From: Pseudoalteromonas arctica A 37-1-2 | Lineage (GTDB): Bacteria; Pseudomonadota; Gammaproteobacteria; Enterobacterales; Alteromonadaceae | Direction of reading: 5' to 3' | Assembly: GCF_000238395.3 (NCBI RefSeq) | Contig: NZ_CP011025.1 | Location: forward strand, 3,596,001-3,660,000 | DNA: 64,000 nt | Part shown: positions 54,361 through 63,018 of the stretch, piece after piece | How the letters are laid out: each line of letters begins with the position of its first letter | Numbering within the stretch: the stretch's first letter is position 1 | Notes under the pieces: model-generated | What the model saw: the letters and a program-made list of their open reading frames with translations, nothing else | What the model was told of the DNA's origin: nothing | Database searches by the model: none | Program-made: the position numbers and the translations under genes

Positions 54361-55695
54361 TTAATCTAATAGCTGATTATTTATTTTTAAGTGGTGATAT
54401 TTAATTATTAATGTAAGCCCGCGCATTAACATAAAACAGCTCATAGCCAGCCATAACCCGTTATTTTGCAAGTCTATAAACACCCAAAACACACCAAAAA
54501 AGCCAACTCCTGCTGAAAGTATCATACTGTTACGCATGTTCTTTGCTCGCGTAAGCCCTACAAAAACACCATCAAACAAAAAGCAACTCATGGCCAAAAT
54601 AGGCAACACTATTAGCCATGGTAAATAGTGTGTTGCCTCTTGAATAACCTCTGGCACATTGGTTAAAAGCTTGATTATACCGCTGCCAAATAATGCAAAA
54701 AAAGCGCTATATAAGACGCCAAAAAGCATGCCCCAAAATACACTTATTTTAACCCAAAGCTCTATATTTTTAACGCTTCCTTGGCCTTTAGCTTGCCCTA
54801 CTTTTGCCTCAGACGCGTAAGCAACGCCATCAAGAGCAAAACTCACCAACATTAGAAAGTTAAGTAAAACAGCATTAGCAGCTAATGTGGTTTCGCCTAT
54901 ACGCGCTGCGTAAAACGTCATAAAACTAAAGCATAATTGCAGTATTAAAGAGCGAATAAATATATCTCTATTCAAACTCAATAATTCAGCCATTTTGCTA
55001 ATACTCAACCAATTCGGTACATTTAGATCAATGTCTTGTTTTTTAGCTAGTTTAACCACTAAAAACAGTGCAAATACTAAAGCCGTATAATCAGCAATAA
55101 GTGAAGCCCACGCAGCGCCTGCAACTGCCCAATCTAAATAAACAACAAAATAAATATCGAGTACTATATTAACGATATTAGTGACGAGTAATAAATAAAA
55201 TGGACCTCGACCATAATGCACACCAAGCATCCACCCCAGTAACACTAAATTACATAATGCTGCTGGAGCACTAAAAATACGAATGCTAAAATACTGATAC
55301 GCTTGGGTAAGTACGTCGCGATTGGCGGCGGAGAGGTAAGCTATAGCGTGCTTTATTAATGGGGATAACACAATTAATAGCACGGCCACTGCGCTTGCAA
55401 GCAATAGGCTTCGTTTAAGTAAAGCGGCAAGTTGGGTTAAATCGTTTTTTCCGTATGCTTGTGCCACGAGTCCCGTGGTGCTCATTCTTAAAAAACCAGC
55501 AAGCCAAAATAAAATAGATATAACTGCAGAGCCAAGGGCAATACCCGCTAAGTAATGAGCGCTTCCTAAGTGCCCAATTACAGCAGTATCAACAATTCCT
55601 AACAACGGCACTGTGATATTTGATAGTATCATCGGACCCGCTAACAACAGCAAGCTTTTATGGTGTGCCTTATTATGTATAAGAAATTGTTTCAT
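54361..55695 (-). CDS. MATE-family efflux transporter, DinF-like
   Basis: A 444-residue inner-membrane exporter driven by H+ or Na+. It has about 12 helices in two halves; the opening LLAGPMILSNITVPLLGIVD and TAVIGHLGSAHYLAG are typical of the DinF branch, as is the FLRMSTTGLVAQAYGK stretch. The ATG at 55695 lies inside the first codons of the divergent deacetylase gene, so the 5' ends overlap by 21 bases. GAGG lies rather far (14 bases) upstream. Confidence 0.9.
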   Translation of the reverse strand: MKQFLIHNKAHHKSLLLLAGPMILSNITVPLLGIVDTAVIGHLGSAHYLAGIALGSAVISILFWLAGFLRMSTTGLVAQAYGKNDLTQLAALLKRSLLLASAVAVLLIVLSPLIKHAIAYLSAANRDVLTQAYQYFSIRIFSAPAALCNLVLLGWMLGVHYGRGPFYLLLVTNIVNIVLDIYFVVYLDWAVAGAAWASLIADYTALVFALFLVVKLAKKQDIDLNVPNWLSISKMAELLSLNRDIFIRSLILQLCFSFMTFYAARIGETTLAANAVLLNFLMLVSFALDGVAYASEAKVGQAKGQGSVKNIELWVKISVFWGMLFGVLYSAFFALFGSGIIKLLTNVPEVIQEATHYLPWLIVLPILAMSCFLFDGVFVGLTRAKNMRNSMILSAGVGFFGVFWVFIDLQNNGLWLAMSCFMLMRGLTLIIKYHHLKINNQLLD

Positions 55696-56712
55696 TTAGT
55701 ATTATTTATCCTCATTAGTGTATCTGTGCGGGCTCAAGCAGCCGTTATTTTACAGTATCATCATGTTAGTGAAACCCTACCCGCTGTAACAAGCGTTAGC
55801 GCCAATACATTCACTAAACATTTGAGCTATTTAAAAGAGCACAACTTTAACGTTATTCCTCTTAATGACTTAATAAACGCACTTCAGCAAGGTGAAACCT
55901 TACCTGATAAAACTGTCGCCATCACCTTTGATGATGGTTATAACAATAACTATGAACAAGCCGCGCCTATTTTAGAAAAGTTTGGCTACCCGTACACTAT
56001 CTTTGTAAATCCTAAATTAATAGACGAGGGCATGAGCTACGTAATGGGGTGGGATAAGCTCAAAGAATTATCTAAAAAAGGGGCATTAATAGCCAATCAT
56101 AGCGGACAACATGATTACTTACACCTTAAGCTTGAAAACGAAACCGATGCACAATGGCAATCACGTATTAAGCAAGATATTATTAGCTCTCAAAAGCGTA
56201 TAAAAGAAGAAATAGGCCACGACTATAAATACTTAGCATACCCGTATGGTGAGTTTAATAACGAGCTGCAAGCACTTGTGACAGAGCTTGGTTTTGTGGG
56301 TATTGGTCAGCACTCCGGCGCTGTAAATAAAGACTCTAATTTTAGCCGCTTACCGCGTTTTCCTGCATCAGGCTTTTACAGCAAACTAGAAACTCTTATT
56401 ACTAAGCTTAACTCACGCGCATTTAATATCACCAATTTAACTTATCAAGATAGCGTTACACAACAAAATCCACCCACGCTCACAATTGAATTTAAAATGG
56501 GTGATTTTCATAAAAGCCAATTTGCCTGTTACGTATCAAGCGTAGGCCAAGCAGATTTAAAATGGGTAAATAAAAATACAGTCGAAATAACCTCACCAAA
56601 GGTGCTTAATAAAGGGCGCTCTCGTTTTAATTGCACGGCCCCTTCTATTTCTAGCCCTGGTGATTATTTTTGGTTTTCGCAGCCTTGGGTAATTGAAGCG
56701 CCTAAACCTTAA
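55675..56712 (+). CDS. Exported polysaccharide deacetylase (NodB domain)
   Basis: The ATG at 55675 (MYKKLFHLVLFILISV, signal ending RAQA|AV) gives 345 residues; an ATG at 55660 adds five. The NodB domain shows motif 1 TFDDGYNNN, the metal-binding HSGQHDYLHL and motif 3 YPYGEF. A C-terminal beta-rich part (about 265-345) with two cysteines may be a sugar-binding module. Relatives remove acetyl groups from cell-wall or exopolysaccharide sugars; the substrate is open. Its 3' end overlaps cheB by 11 bases. Confidence 0.85.
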   Translation: MYKKLFHLVLFILISVSVRAQAAVILQYHHVSETLPAVTSVSANTFTKHLSYLKEHNFNVIPLNDLINALQQGETLPDKTVAITFDDGYNNNYEQAAPILEKFGYPYTIFVNPKLIDEGMSYVMGWDKLKELSKKGALIANHSGQHDYLHLKLENETDAQWQSRIKQDIISSQKRIKEEIGHDYKYLAYPYGEFNNELQALVTELGFVGIGQHSGAVNKDSNFSRLPRFPASGFYSKLETLITKLNSRAFNITNLTYQDSVTQQNPPTLTIEFKMGDFHKSQFACYVSSVGQADLKWVNKNTVEITSPKVLNKGRSRFNCTAPSISSPGDYFWFSQPWVIEAPKP

Positions 56713-57733
56713 CTGCCTGATGTAATAGTCGCTGGGTTATTTTATCCAGCGCAACTATCTCGTCCGCTGCATTTAACTCAGCGGCAGCCTTAGGCATACC
56801 CCATACCACCGATGAGTACTCATCTTGAGCCAAGGTATACGCACCGTTTTGTTTTAGTGCAAGTAACCCTTTTGCGCCATCACTCCCCATCCCTGTTAGT
56901 ATGGCTGCAACTACGTTTTTAGCTCCTGTCTCAACTAATGAGTTAAACAGCACATCTACCGCAGGTTTATGCCTGTTGACCGGCTCGCCATCATCAAGCT
57001 GGCAATACAAGCTAACACCTCGCTTTTTAATACTTAAATGAAAACCACCTGGTGCTATATAAGCCCAGCCAGTGCTAAGCTTATCGCCATGTTCAGCCTC
57101 TTTCACATTTATCGTGCATGTACGATTCATTCGCTCAGCAAATGAGGCGCTAAACACAGGAGGAATATGCTGAGTAATTACAATGGGCGGGCAATTTTGT
57201 GGCATTTTAATAAGTACTTCTTTGATAGCCTCAGTACCACCCGTTGAAGCACCTATCGCAATTACTTTATTAAGTAAAAATTCAGAATGGGTATTAATAG
57301 GCTCATTTGTGACGACCGTTTTTTTATAGCTTCTTACTCTTGCTCCAGCAGCTATTCGCACCTTTTGTTGAACAAGTGATGCATATTGGCTCAATTGCTC
57401 TCTTACGTTATTAGTAGGCTTAGCTATAAAATCAACAGCCCCTAATTCAAGTGCCTCGAGTGTAATAGGAGAGCCTTTTTGGGTCAGTGTTGAAATCATC
57501 ACTACTGGCATTGGTCTTAATCGCATTAAGTTTTTTAAAAAACTAATGCCATCCATTTTTGGCATTTCTACGTCGAGCGTTAATACATCAGGATTTAACT
57601 TTTTTATCATTTCGCGAGCTTCGTAGGGATCCTCAGCGCTCCCCACTACCGTAATATCTTTAGCTTGCTGTAATATTTCAGTGAGTAAACGCCTAATTAA
57701 GGGGGAGTCGTCAATTATTAATACTTTAATCAT
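56702..57733 (-). CDS. cheB: Chemotaxis methylesterase/glutamine deamidase CheB
   Basis: CheB removes methyl groups from chemoreceptors when phosphorylated by CheA. The 343-residue product has a receiver with Asp54 in LTLDVEMPKMDG and an esterase domain with Ser163 in IGASTGGTEA, His189 in ITQHIPP and Asp285 in TGMGSDGAKG. It is last in the chemotaxis operon, 8 bases after cheD. Confidence 0.95.
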   Translation of the reverse strand: MIKVLIIDDSPLIRRLLTEILQQAKDITVVGSAEDPYEAREMIKKLNPDVLTLDVEMPKMDGISFLKNLMRLRPMPVVMISTLTQKGSPITLEALELGAVDFIAKPTNNVREQLSQYASLVQQKVRIAAGARVRSYKKTVVTNEPINTHSEFLLNKVIAIGASTGGTEAIKEVLIKMPQNCPPIVITQHIPPVFSASFAERMNRTCTINVKEAEHGDKLSTGWAYIAPGGFHLSIKKRGVSLYCQLDDGEPVNRHKPAVDVLFNSLVETGAKNVVAAILTGMGSDGAKGLLALKQNGAYTLAQDEYSSVVWGMPKAAAELNAADEIVALDKITQRLLHQAVKV

Positions 57734-57741
57734 GCATACTC

Positions 57742-58359
57742 CTAAAACAGCTCTATATCAGTTACTACTTCTTGCTTTTTAAGGTTTTGTAAGTAACGGA
57801 CTTCGCGTTTTTCAATCGTATTATTATGTAGGTTTTTAAGTTTTTTCATATGAACTTTACCGGTGTTCGGATGAAAAAATATTTTTCGTGGCCATGGTCC
57901 CCCCATATCGTGGGCAACTAGATTTAATGCCTCTTCTTTAATATACGCCGCTGCAAAACTAATATTACCCAGCCCTATATCAGTCATCGCACTAATAATT
58001 TTACCCCCACCAAAAAGTTTTACTTTTAGGTTACGGCGAGACGCACCATTTTTTAAAACTTCGTTTATAAGATACTCCATAGCCCAATTGCCATACCGAC
58101 AACTTAAACTATGCGCATTCTTAAGTTCTACTCCCTTTTGAATTGGTAACATAAAGTGATTCATGCCCCCAATCCCTAGTACTTCATCGTAAACACAAGC
58201 CGCAATACACGAACCCAGAACTGTAGAGATTAGCTCATTATTTTTAGAAACATAAAACTCACCCGGAAGCACTTTAGCAACAACGCTACCTCGGCCCGAG
58301 TCCCAATATCGTTTAATATGTTCAAAGTTAGGAAATACCGGCCTAAACTCTGCGTACAT
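57742..58359 (-). CDS. cheD: Chemoreceptor glutamine deamidase CheD
   Basis: CheD deamidates glutamines on receptors and so tunes their signalling. The 205-residue product contains the catalytic cysteine and histidine in STVLGSCIAACVYD and GIGGMNHFMLP, and the KLFGGGKI segment. Its start overlaps the end of cheR by 17 bases. It has a longer C-terminal tail than typical CheD (about 160 residues). Confidence 0.93.
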   Translation of the reverse strand: MYAEFRPVFPNFEHIKRYWDSGRGSVVAKVLPGEFYVSKNNELISTVLGSCIAACVYDEVLGIGGMNHFMLPIQKGVELKNAHSLSCRYGNWAMEYLINEVLKNGASRRNLKVKLFGGGKIISAMTDIGLGNISFAAAYIKEEALNLVAHDMGGPWPRKIFFHPNTGKVHMKKLKNLHNNTIEKREVRYLQNLKKQEVVTDIELF

Positions 58360-59173
58360 TTTGTCCCTTTTGGTACATAGTTTTCCCTAAATTTTTAAAT
58401 TGCGTATGCTCTTTTCCCATACTTTCTGAGTGACCTAAAAACAAATAACCTTGTTCATTTAATATATTGGCGTAACGCTTAAAAAGCTGATCTTTTGTTT
58501 CTTTATCAAAGTAAATAACAACATTACGACATAAAATAAGATCAAATGATCCTTTCATTGGCCAATCTTGCAATAAGTTTAAACGCTTGAATGAAATAGA
58601 CTCTTTTAGCCTATCTTTAACTTTATAGTTTTCACCGTCTTTACTTTTTAAAAACCAACGCTTAAGTTGCACGTCATCTAAGCCGTTAACATTCGCTGCG
58701 GTGTAAATACCCTTTTGTGCTTTTGCCAATACATTAGAATCTAAATCGGTTGCTAGTATTTTTACATCCCAATTGCTCGGAAATGCATTATTTAAAGTCA
58801 TCGCCAAACTGTAGGGTTCTTCTCCTGTTGAGCAACCTGCAGACCAGATTCTTACTCGCTTACTATTTTTATTTGCCTTTAAGAGAGCAGGTACAAGCTC
58901 AGATTTTATAAATTCAAAGTGGTGTATTTCACGAAAAAAAGACGTTAAGTTAGTTGTTATTGCATTAATAAAGGCATCAAACTCCTGATCTTTATGGCTA
59001 TTTAAATACTCTAAATAGGCTTTAAAGTCAGTTAGTTTTCGCTCTCTAATACGTCTTGCTAAGCGTGAATAAACCATCTCTCGCTTATGCTCACCTAATA
59101 CAATTCCACATGCGCTATAAACTAAACTGGCAATTTCTTTAAAGTCGCGGTCGGTACACAAAAACTCTTTCAT
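58343..59173 (-). CDS. cheR: Chemotaxis methyltransferase CheR
   Basis: CheR methylates receptor glutamates using S-adenosylmethionine. The 276-residue product has an N-terminal helical domain (REMVYSRLARRIRERK) and a methyltransferase domain with SAM motif IWSAGCSTGEEPYSLAM, ILATDLDSNVLAKA, and LILCRNVVIYFD. Its partner receptor upstream ends in a CheR-docking-type pentapeptide. A stem-loop separates it from the receptor gene. Confidence 0.95.
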   Translation of the reverse strand: MKEFLCTDRDFKEIASLVYSACGIVLGEHKREMVYSRLARRIRERKLTDFKAYLEYLNSHKDQEFDAFINAITTNLTSFFREIHHFEFIKSELVPALLKANKNSKRVRIWSAGCSTGEEPYSLAMTLNNAFPSNWDVKILATDLDSNVLAKAQKGIYTAANVNGLDDVQLKRWFLKSKDGENYKVKDRLKESISFKRLNLLQDWPMKGSFDLILCRNVVIYFDKETKDQLFKRYANILNEQGYLFLGHSESMGKEHTQFKNLGKTMYQKGQNVRRV

Positions 59174-59204
59174 TATTCGCTCTCAATTTAGCCTGCCAAA
59201 TAAT

Positions 59205-59234
59205 ACCTCGCTGTGATTATGTATTCAGCGAGGT
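59205..59234 (-). terminator. Stem-loop between the receptor gene and cheR
   Basis: ACCTCGCTG (59205-59213) and CAGCGAGGT (59226-59234) form a perfect 9-base stem with a 12-base loop. On the minus strand it is followed by ATTATTTGG, a weak T-tract. It could partly terminate or stabilise the message so that the receptor is made in excess over CheR, CheD and CheB. Confidence 0.5.
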
Positions 59235-59252
59235 GTATAAGAAGATTGGTTG

Positions 59253-61565
59253 TTAAAATTCTTCCCATTCATCAGCAGAGTCTACAAAGTTATCGCCTCT
59301 GGGTTTATTACTTACAAAACTGCTTTGCGACTTATGAGATAATTTAGGTGTGCGCATAGTCGGCGAAATCATCGCCATCTCTTGCTGACCTATTGAGAAA
59401 AAGTTGAGTAGTTGGCGCATCTCATTAGCTTGCTCAGCCATAGACTCGCCAGCGGCAGAGGCTTGCTCTACTAAGGCGGCATTTTGTTGCGTCATTTCGT
59501 CCATTTGTGAGATGGCGGTATTAACTTGTTCAATACCCGCACTTTGTTCTTCAGATGCCTCTGTAATATCAGAAATCATTTGCGTCACTCTTTGTACCGA
59601 TACAACAATCTCTTTAAGTGTAGCGCCCGACTCATTAACTAATTGAGAGCCATCAGCTACTTTGCCTACACTATCTCTTATTAACTCTTTAATTTCTTTC
59701 GCTGCGCCTGCAGAGCGCTGTGCTAAATTACGCACCTCACCTGCAACAACCGCAAAGCCTCGACCTTGTTCACCAGCCCTTGCAGCCTCTACTGCAGCAT
59801 TAAGCGCTAATAAGTTAGTTTGAAATGCTATTTCGTCAATGACACCAATAATATCTGCAATTTTCTTGCTCGACTCATTAATTGCCGACATGCTCGTAAC
59901 TGCTCTATTTACAACCTCACCACCTTGAATCGCCTTTTCGCATGTTTCTTCTGCTAAATCGTTTGCCACTTTTGCGTTATCAGCATTTTGGCGAACGGTG
60001 CTAGTCATCTCTTCCATGCTCGACGCTGTTTCTTCAAGTGACGAGGCTTGCTCTTCTGTACGTTGGCTTAAATCAGCATTACCTTGAGAGATTTCCTCTG
60101 CACCACTGGCTACAAGCGTTGCCGATGAATTAATGCGATTAATCACTTCCGTTAACTTATCTGCCGTAGCATTAGCATCGCGTTTGAGTTTATCAAATGA
60201 GCCTTTATATTCTTTTTCAACTCGTTTTGATAAATCACCATTTGCCATCGCATCGAGCATACTGCCAGTGTCAGCAACTGCATCATCAACTATTTTAACT
60301 AAGCTATTTAGCCCTTGAGCCAAACGTAAAAAGAATCCTTCCTTGCCTTCTTCCGCGACTCTTGTATCTAATTCGCCATTACCTGCAGCGCTAATAAGTT
60401 CGGCTATTTCTTTTTCAAGCGCAACCTCATTGGTCCTATCTTCCCACTCAACAATGGTGCCTAAATGCTTTCCATCTTGGCTAATCCAAGGTGAAGCAAT
60501 CAAGGTAAAAGTGACACCCGCTAAAAGTAATTCGGCTTTATGAGGCTTATCGAGATTTTTTAATAAATCGCGCTGATGATTAGGGTGCTTATGAAAATCA
60601 TCAACACAGGTGCCAATTAAATTATCAACAGAAAAGCTTGGTAATACAGTTTGTAATTCTTTTTCGCGGACTTTTAGCATTTGCTGAACACGATCGTTCA
60701 CAAATACTATATTAAGGTCTTCATCAGCAATCATTACGTTCGCTTGGCAAACTTTAAGCGCATTTGCTAAATCGGCTGCTTTGCGAGATGCTTTTTCAAG
60801 CTCTTTTTGTTCAGTAATATCAGATGCGTATTTAATCACTTTAAACGGCTTGCCGTTCATATCATAAATTGGGTTATAAGATGCTTGAATCCAAACCTCC
60901 TGACCCTGCTTCCCTATTCTTAAATATTCCCCTGAATCAAATTCACCACGCCCGAGCTTAGCCCAAAATTCTTTATATTCGATACTATTTGCATGTTCGG
61001 GTTCAATAAAAAGCCTATGGTGCTGACCTTTAATCTCGCTAAGTTGATAACCAAGTGCATTTAAAAAGTTATCATTGGCATCAATAATAGTGCCATCTAA
61101 ATTAAACTCGATAACCGCTTGAGATTTACTTATAGCACTAATTTGCCCTGAAGCTTCTGCTGCTATTAACTTTTGCTCGGTCACGTCGGTGGCAAACTTA
61201 ACTACTTTTAATACTTGCCCTTGCTCATCAACAATTGGGTTATAAGTTGCTTGGATCCATACCTCAGCTCCACCTTTTGCATTACGCTTAAACTCATCTG
61301 AGATAAACTCGCCATTACGCAGGCGTTGCCAAAAGTTCTTATAATCGTTGCCCTGAGCTTCATCTGGGTCAACAAACATAGAGTGATGCTGGCCTTGAAC
61401 CTCTTCAAGGCGATAGCCCATCGCGTTTAGAAAATTCATATTTGCAGTAATTATTTTTCCGTTAGGTTCAAACTCAATCACCGCTAATGATTTATTCAAT
61501 GCGTCTACAATTAAATCATTACTTGATTTTGACTGCTTTGGATTACTAAACCATCCCATGCTCAT
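59253..61565 (-). CDS. Soluble methyl-accepting chemotaxis protein with tandem PAS domains (Aer-like)
   Basis: A cytoplasmic chemoreceptor of about 770 residues without membrane helices. Two very similar PAS-PAC units lie in tandem (about 20-130 and 140-255; each with GYxLxE, GQHH and [21 protein letters not shown]), then a third, more diverged PAS (about 270-380), HAMP-like helices and the signalling hairpin ([20 protein letters not shown]). It ends in EWEEF, an xWxxF pentapeptide like the NWETF tether for CheR/CheB. PAS domains suggest a redox, oxygen or small-ligand signal. I start at ATG 61565 behind AAAGG. Confidence 0.92.
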   Translation of the reverse strand: MSMGWFSNPKQSKSSNDLIVDALNKSLAVIEFEPNGKIITANMNFLNAMGYRLEEVQGQHHSMFVDPDEAQGNDYKNFWQRLRNGEFISDEFKRNAKGGAEVWIQATYNPIVDEQGQVLKVVKFATDVTEQKLIAAEASGQISAISKSQAVIEFNLDGTIIDANDNFLNALGYQLSEIKGQHHRLFIEPEHANSIEYKEFWAKLGRGEFDSGEYLRIGKQGQEVWIQASYNPIYDMNGKPFKVIKYASDITEQKELEKASRKAADLANALKVCQANVMIADEDLNIVFVNDRVQQMLKVREKELQTVLPSFSVDNLIGTCVDDFHKHPNHQRDLLKNLDKPHKAELLLAGVTFTLIASPWISQDGKHLGTIVEWEDRTNEVALEKEIAELISAAGNGELDTRVAEEGKEGFFLRLAQGLNSLVKIVDDAVADTGSMLDAMANGDLSKRVEKEYKGSFDKLKRDANATADKLTEVINRINSSATLVASGAEEISQGNADLSQRTEEQASSLEETASSMEEMTSTVRQNADNAKVANDLAEETCEKAIQGGEVVNRAVTSMSAINESSKKIADIIGVIDEIAFQTNLLALNAAVEAARAGEQGRGFAVVAGEVRNLAQRSAGAAKEIKELIRDSVGKVADGSQLVNESGATLKEIVVSVQRVTQMISDITEASEEQSAGIEQVNTAISQMDEMTQQNAALVEQASAAGESMAEQANEMRQLLNFFSIGQQEMAMISPTMRTPKLSHKSQSSFVSNKPRGDNFVDSADEWEEF

Positions 61566-61604
61566 CACCACCTTTAAGTTTATTATTTATTTAGTTTCTG
61601 TTTG

Positions 61605-62090
61605 CTAAATATTCATTGTTTTTTGCAGGTCAATTAGCGCTACCATTTTTTCACCAACATTCACCAACCCAGCTACATATTCACAATTATTCGACTCAGA
61701 TAAGCTAGGAACCGCTTTCGCATCTTGCTCCGCAATACTGTAAACATCAGAAACGGCATCAACAGCAACACCTATAATTTTACTACCTAGTTCAAATTCT
61801 ATTTTGACAACGATAACTACCGTTAATGGCCCATAGTCGACACTTGGTAATCCAAAGCGCAACCGTAAATCAATAATTGGCACTATTGTTCCACGTAAAT
61901 TAATAACGCCTTTTACAAATTCAGGCGCATTGGGCAGTACTGTAATTTCTTCCCAACTGCGAATTTCTTGTACTGTTAAAATATCAACGCCGTATTCTTC
62001 ATCAGCCATAATAAAAGTTAAAAACTGTTTTACATCTTGCTGTTGCTGAAGATTTAATTGATTACTAAACTGGCTTTGCTCTGAGCTCAT
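61605..62090 (-). CDS. cheW: Chemotaxis adaptor CheW
   Basis: CheW links receptors to CheA. The 161-residue product is a single CheW domain: FLTFIMADEEYGVDILTVQE, then the hallmark VLPNAPEFVKGVINLRGTIV and PIIDLRLRFGL. Its ATG overlaps the cheA stop as ATGA, so it depends on translation of the upstream cheA remnant. Confidence 0.95.
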   Translation of the reverse strand: MSSEQSQFSNQLNLQQQQDVKQFLTFIMADEEYGVDILTVQEIRSWEEITVLPNAPEFVKGVINLRGTIVPIIDLRLRFGLPSVDYGPLTVVIVVKIEFELGSKIIGVAVDAVSDVYSIAEQDAKAVPSLSESNNCEYVAGLVNVGEKMVALIDLQKTMNI

Positions 62091-62464
62091 AACGCCTCCA
62101 AAGTGGCTTGCGTTTCAATCGTTAATTCTTGGCTACCTGGTTTTTTTAAACCTGAGAGCTTTATTAAGCCGCTAATGTCCACAATCAGCGATACACGCCC
62201 ATCGCCTAAAATAGTAGCTCCCGATACGCCATCAACTTTATGATAGTTAGCCTCTAAACTTTTAATAACAACCTGTTGTTGAGACAGTAAATCATCAACT
62301 AATAAACCCACCTTTTGGTTATCTGTTTCTACAACAACAAGCAGCGTTTTATCGAGTGATTCAATGGCATTTTTATGATTAAAAATATCGTAGAGCCTTA
62401 AAATAGGAATGTATTCGTCCCGAAGCCTCAATACATCAAGGTTTTTACCCACTCGACTCCCCCC
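62087..62464 (-). pseudogene. cheA: C-terminal remnant of cheA, cut by an IS3-family element
   Basis: About 125 codons remain. They form the CheW-like regulatory domain that ends every CheA (DVLRLRDEYIPILRLYDIF, KVGLLVDDLLSQQQVVIKSL, GVSGATILGDGRVSLIVDIS). The histidine phosphotransfer, dimerisation and kinase domains are missing inside the window. The frame is open from the transposon end, with codons for SRVGKNLDV just inside the junction, so this is not an independent gene although a GTG at 62452 could start a fragment. The 5' part of cheA should lie beyond the right edge. Confidence 0.88.
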
Positions 62465-62511
62465 TGTGTCAGGATAGTTGTCGCCTCTAACTTTTAATAG
62501 AGGCAGATAAA

Positions 62512-63018
62512 ATGAGACGTCGATTTACACAAGAATTTAAAGTTCAAGCTGTTGAAAAAGCATTATCTCAATGTGATGATGTTCGCCTAGAAGATATTGC
62601 GCTTGATTTAGGCATCGGTTATTCAACCTTGCAACGATGGATCGCGCTTGCTAAAAACCATGAACTTGAAACTAAAAATAATGGTAGTCACATGACAACA
62701 GAAAAACGCCCTCATGACTGGAGCTTAGAAGAAAGGCTTAACGCCATTATTGAATGTGCGAGTTTAGATGAAGCAGCTCTTAATGAATATTGCCGTGCTA
62801 AGGGGCTTTACCCGCATCATATTAAACAATGGAAGCAAGATTTTGCTAAAGGGCCTTCAACGAAGCCCGTAAAATCAGACAGTAAACAGCTCAAACAAGA
62901 AATTAAGCAGCTTCAAAAAGAGCTTAATCGTAAAGACAAAGCGTTAGCAGAAACAGCCGCCTTACTCGTACTCAAAAAAAAAGCCGATGCGCTCTGGGGT
63001 TTCAACGAGGACGATTAA
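62512..63018 (+). CDS. IS3-family transposase OrfA (helix-turn-helix subunit)
   Basis: A 168-residue DNA-binding subunit. It has one helix-turn-helix at the N-terminus (RRRFTQEFKVQAVEKA, LGIGYSTLQRWI), a second one in the middle (EAALNEYCRAKGLYPHHIKQ) and a leucine-zipper-like C-terminal helix (LKQEIKQLQKELNRKDKALA). The 3' end contains an A9 run at 62974-62982 where ribosomes can slip back one base into orfB. The stop is at 63016-63018 if no slip occurs. Confidence 0.9.
   Translation: MRRRFTQEFKVQAVEKALSQCDDVRLEDIALDLGIGYSTLQRWIALAKNHELETKNNGSHMTTEKRPHDWSLEERLNAIIECASLDEAALNEYCRAKGLYPHHIKQWKQDFAKGPSTKPVKSDSKQLKQEIKQLQKELNRKDKALAETAALLVLKKKADALWGFNEDD

Noticed and set aside
62087..62452. An independent small CheW-like gene starting at GTG 62452
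   Set aside because: The frame continues without a stop to the transposon end and the sequence is the C-terminal domain of CheA; ATGA overlap with cheW is the normal cheA-cheW junction. Treated as a truncated gene.
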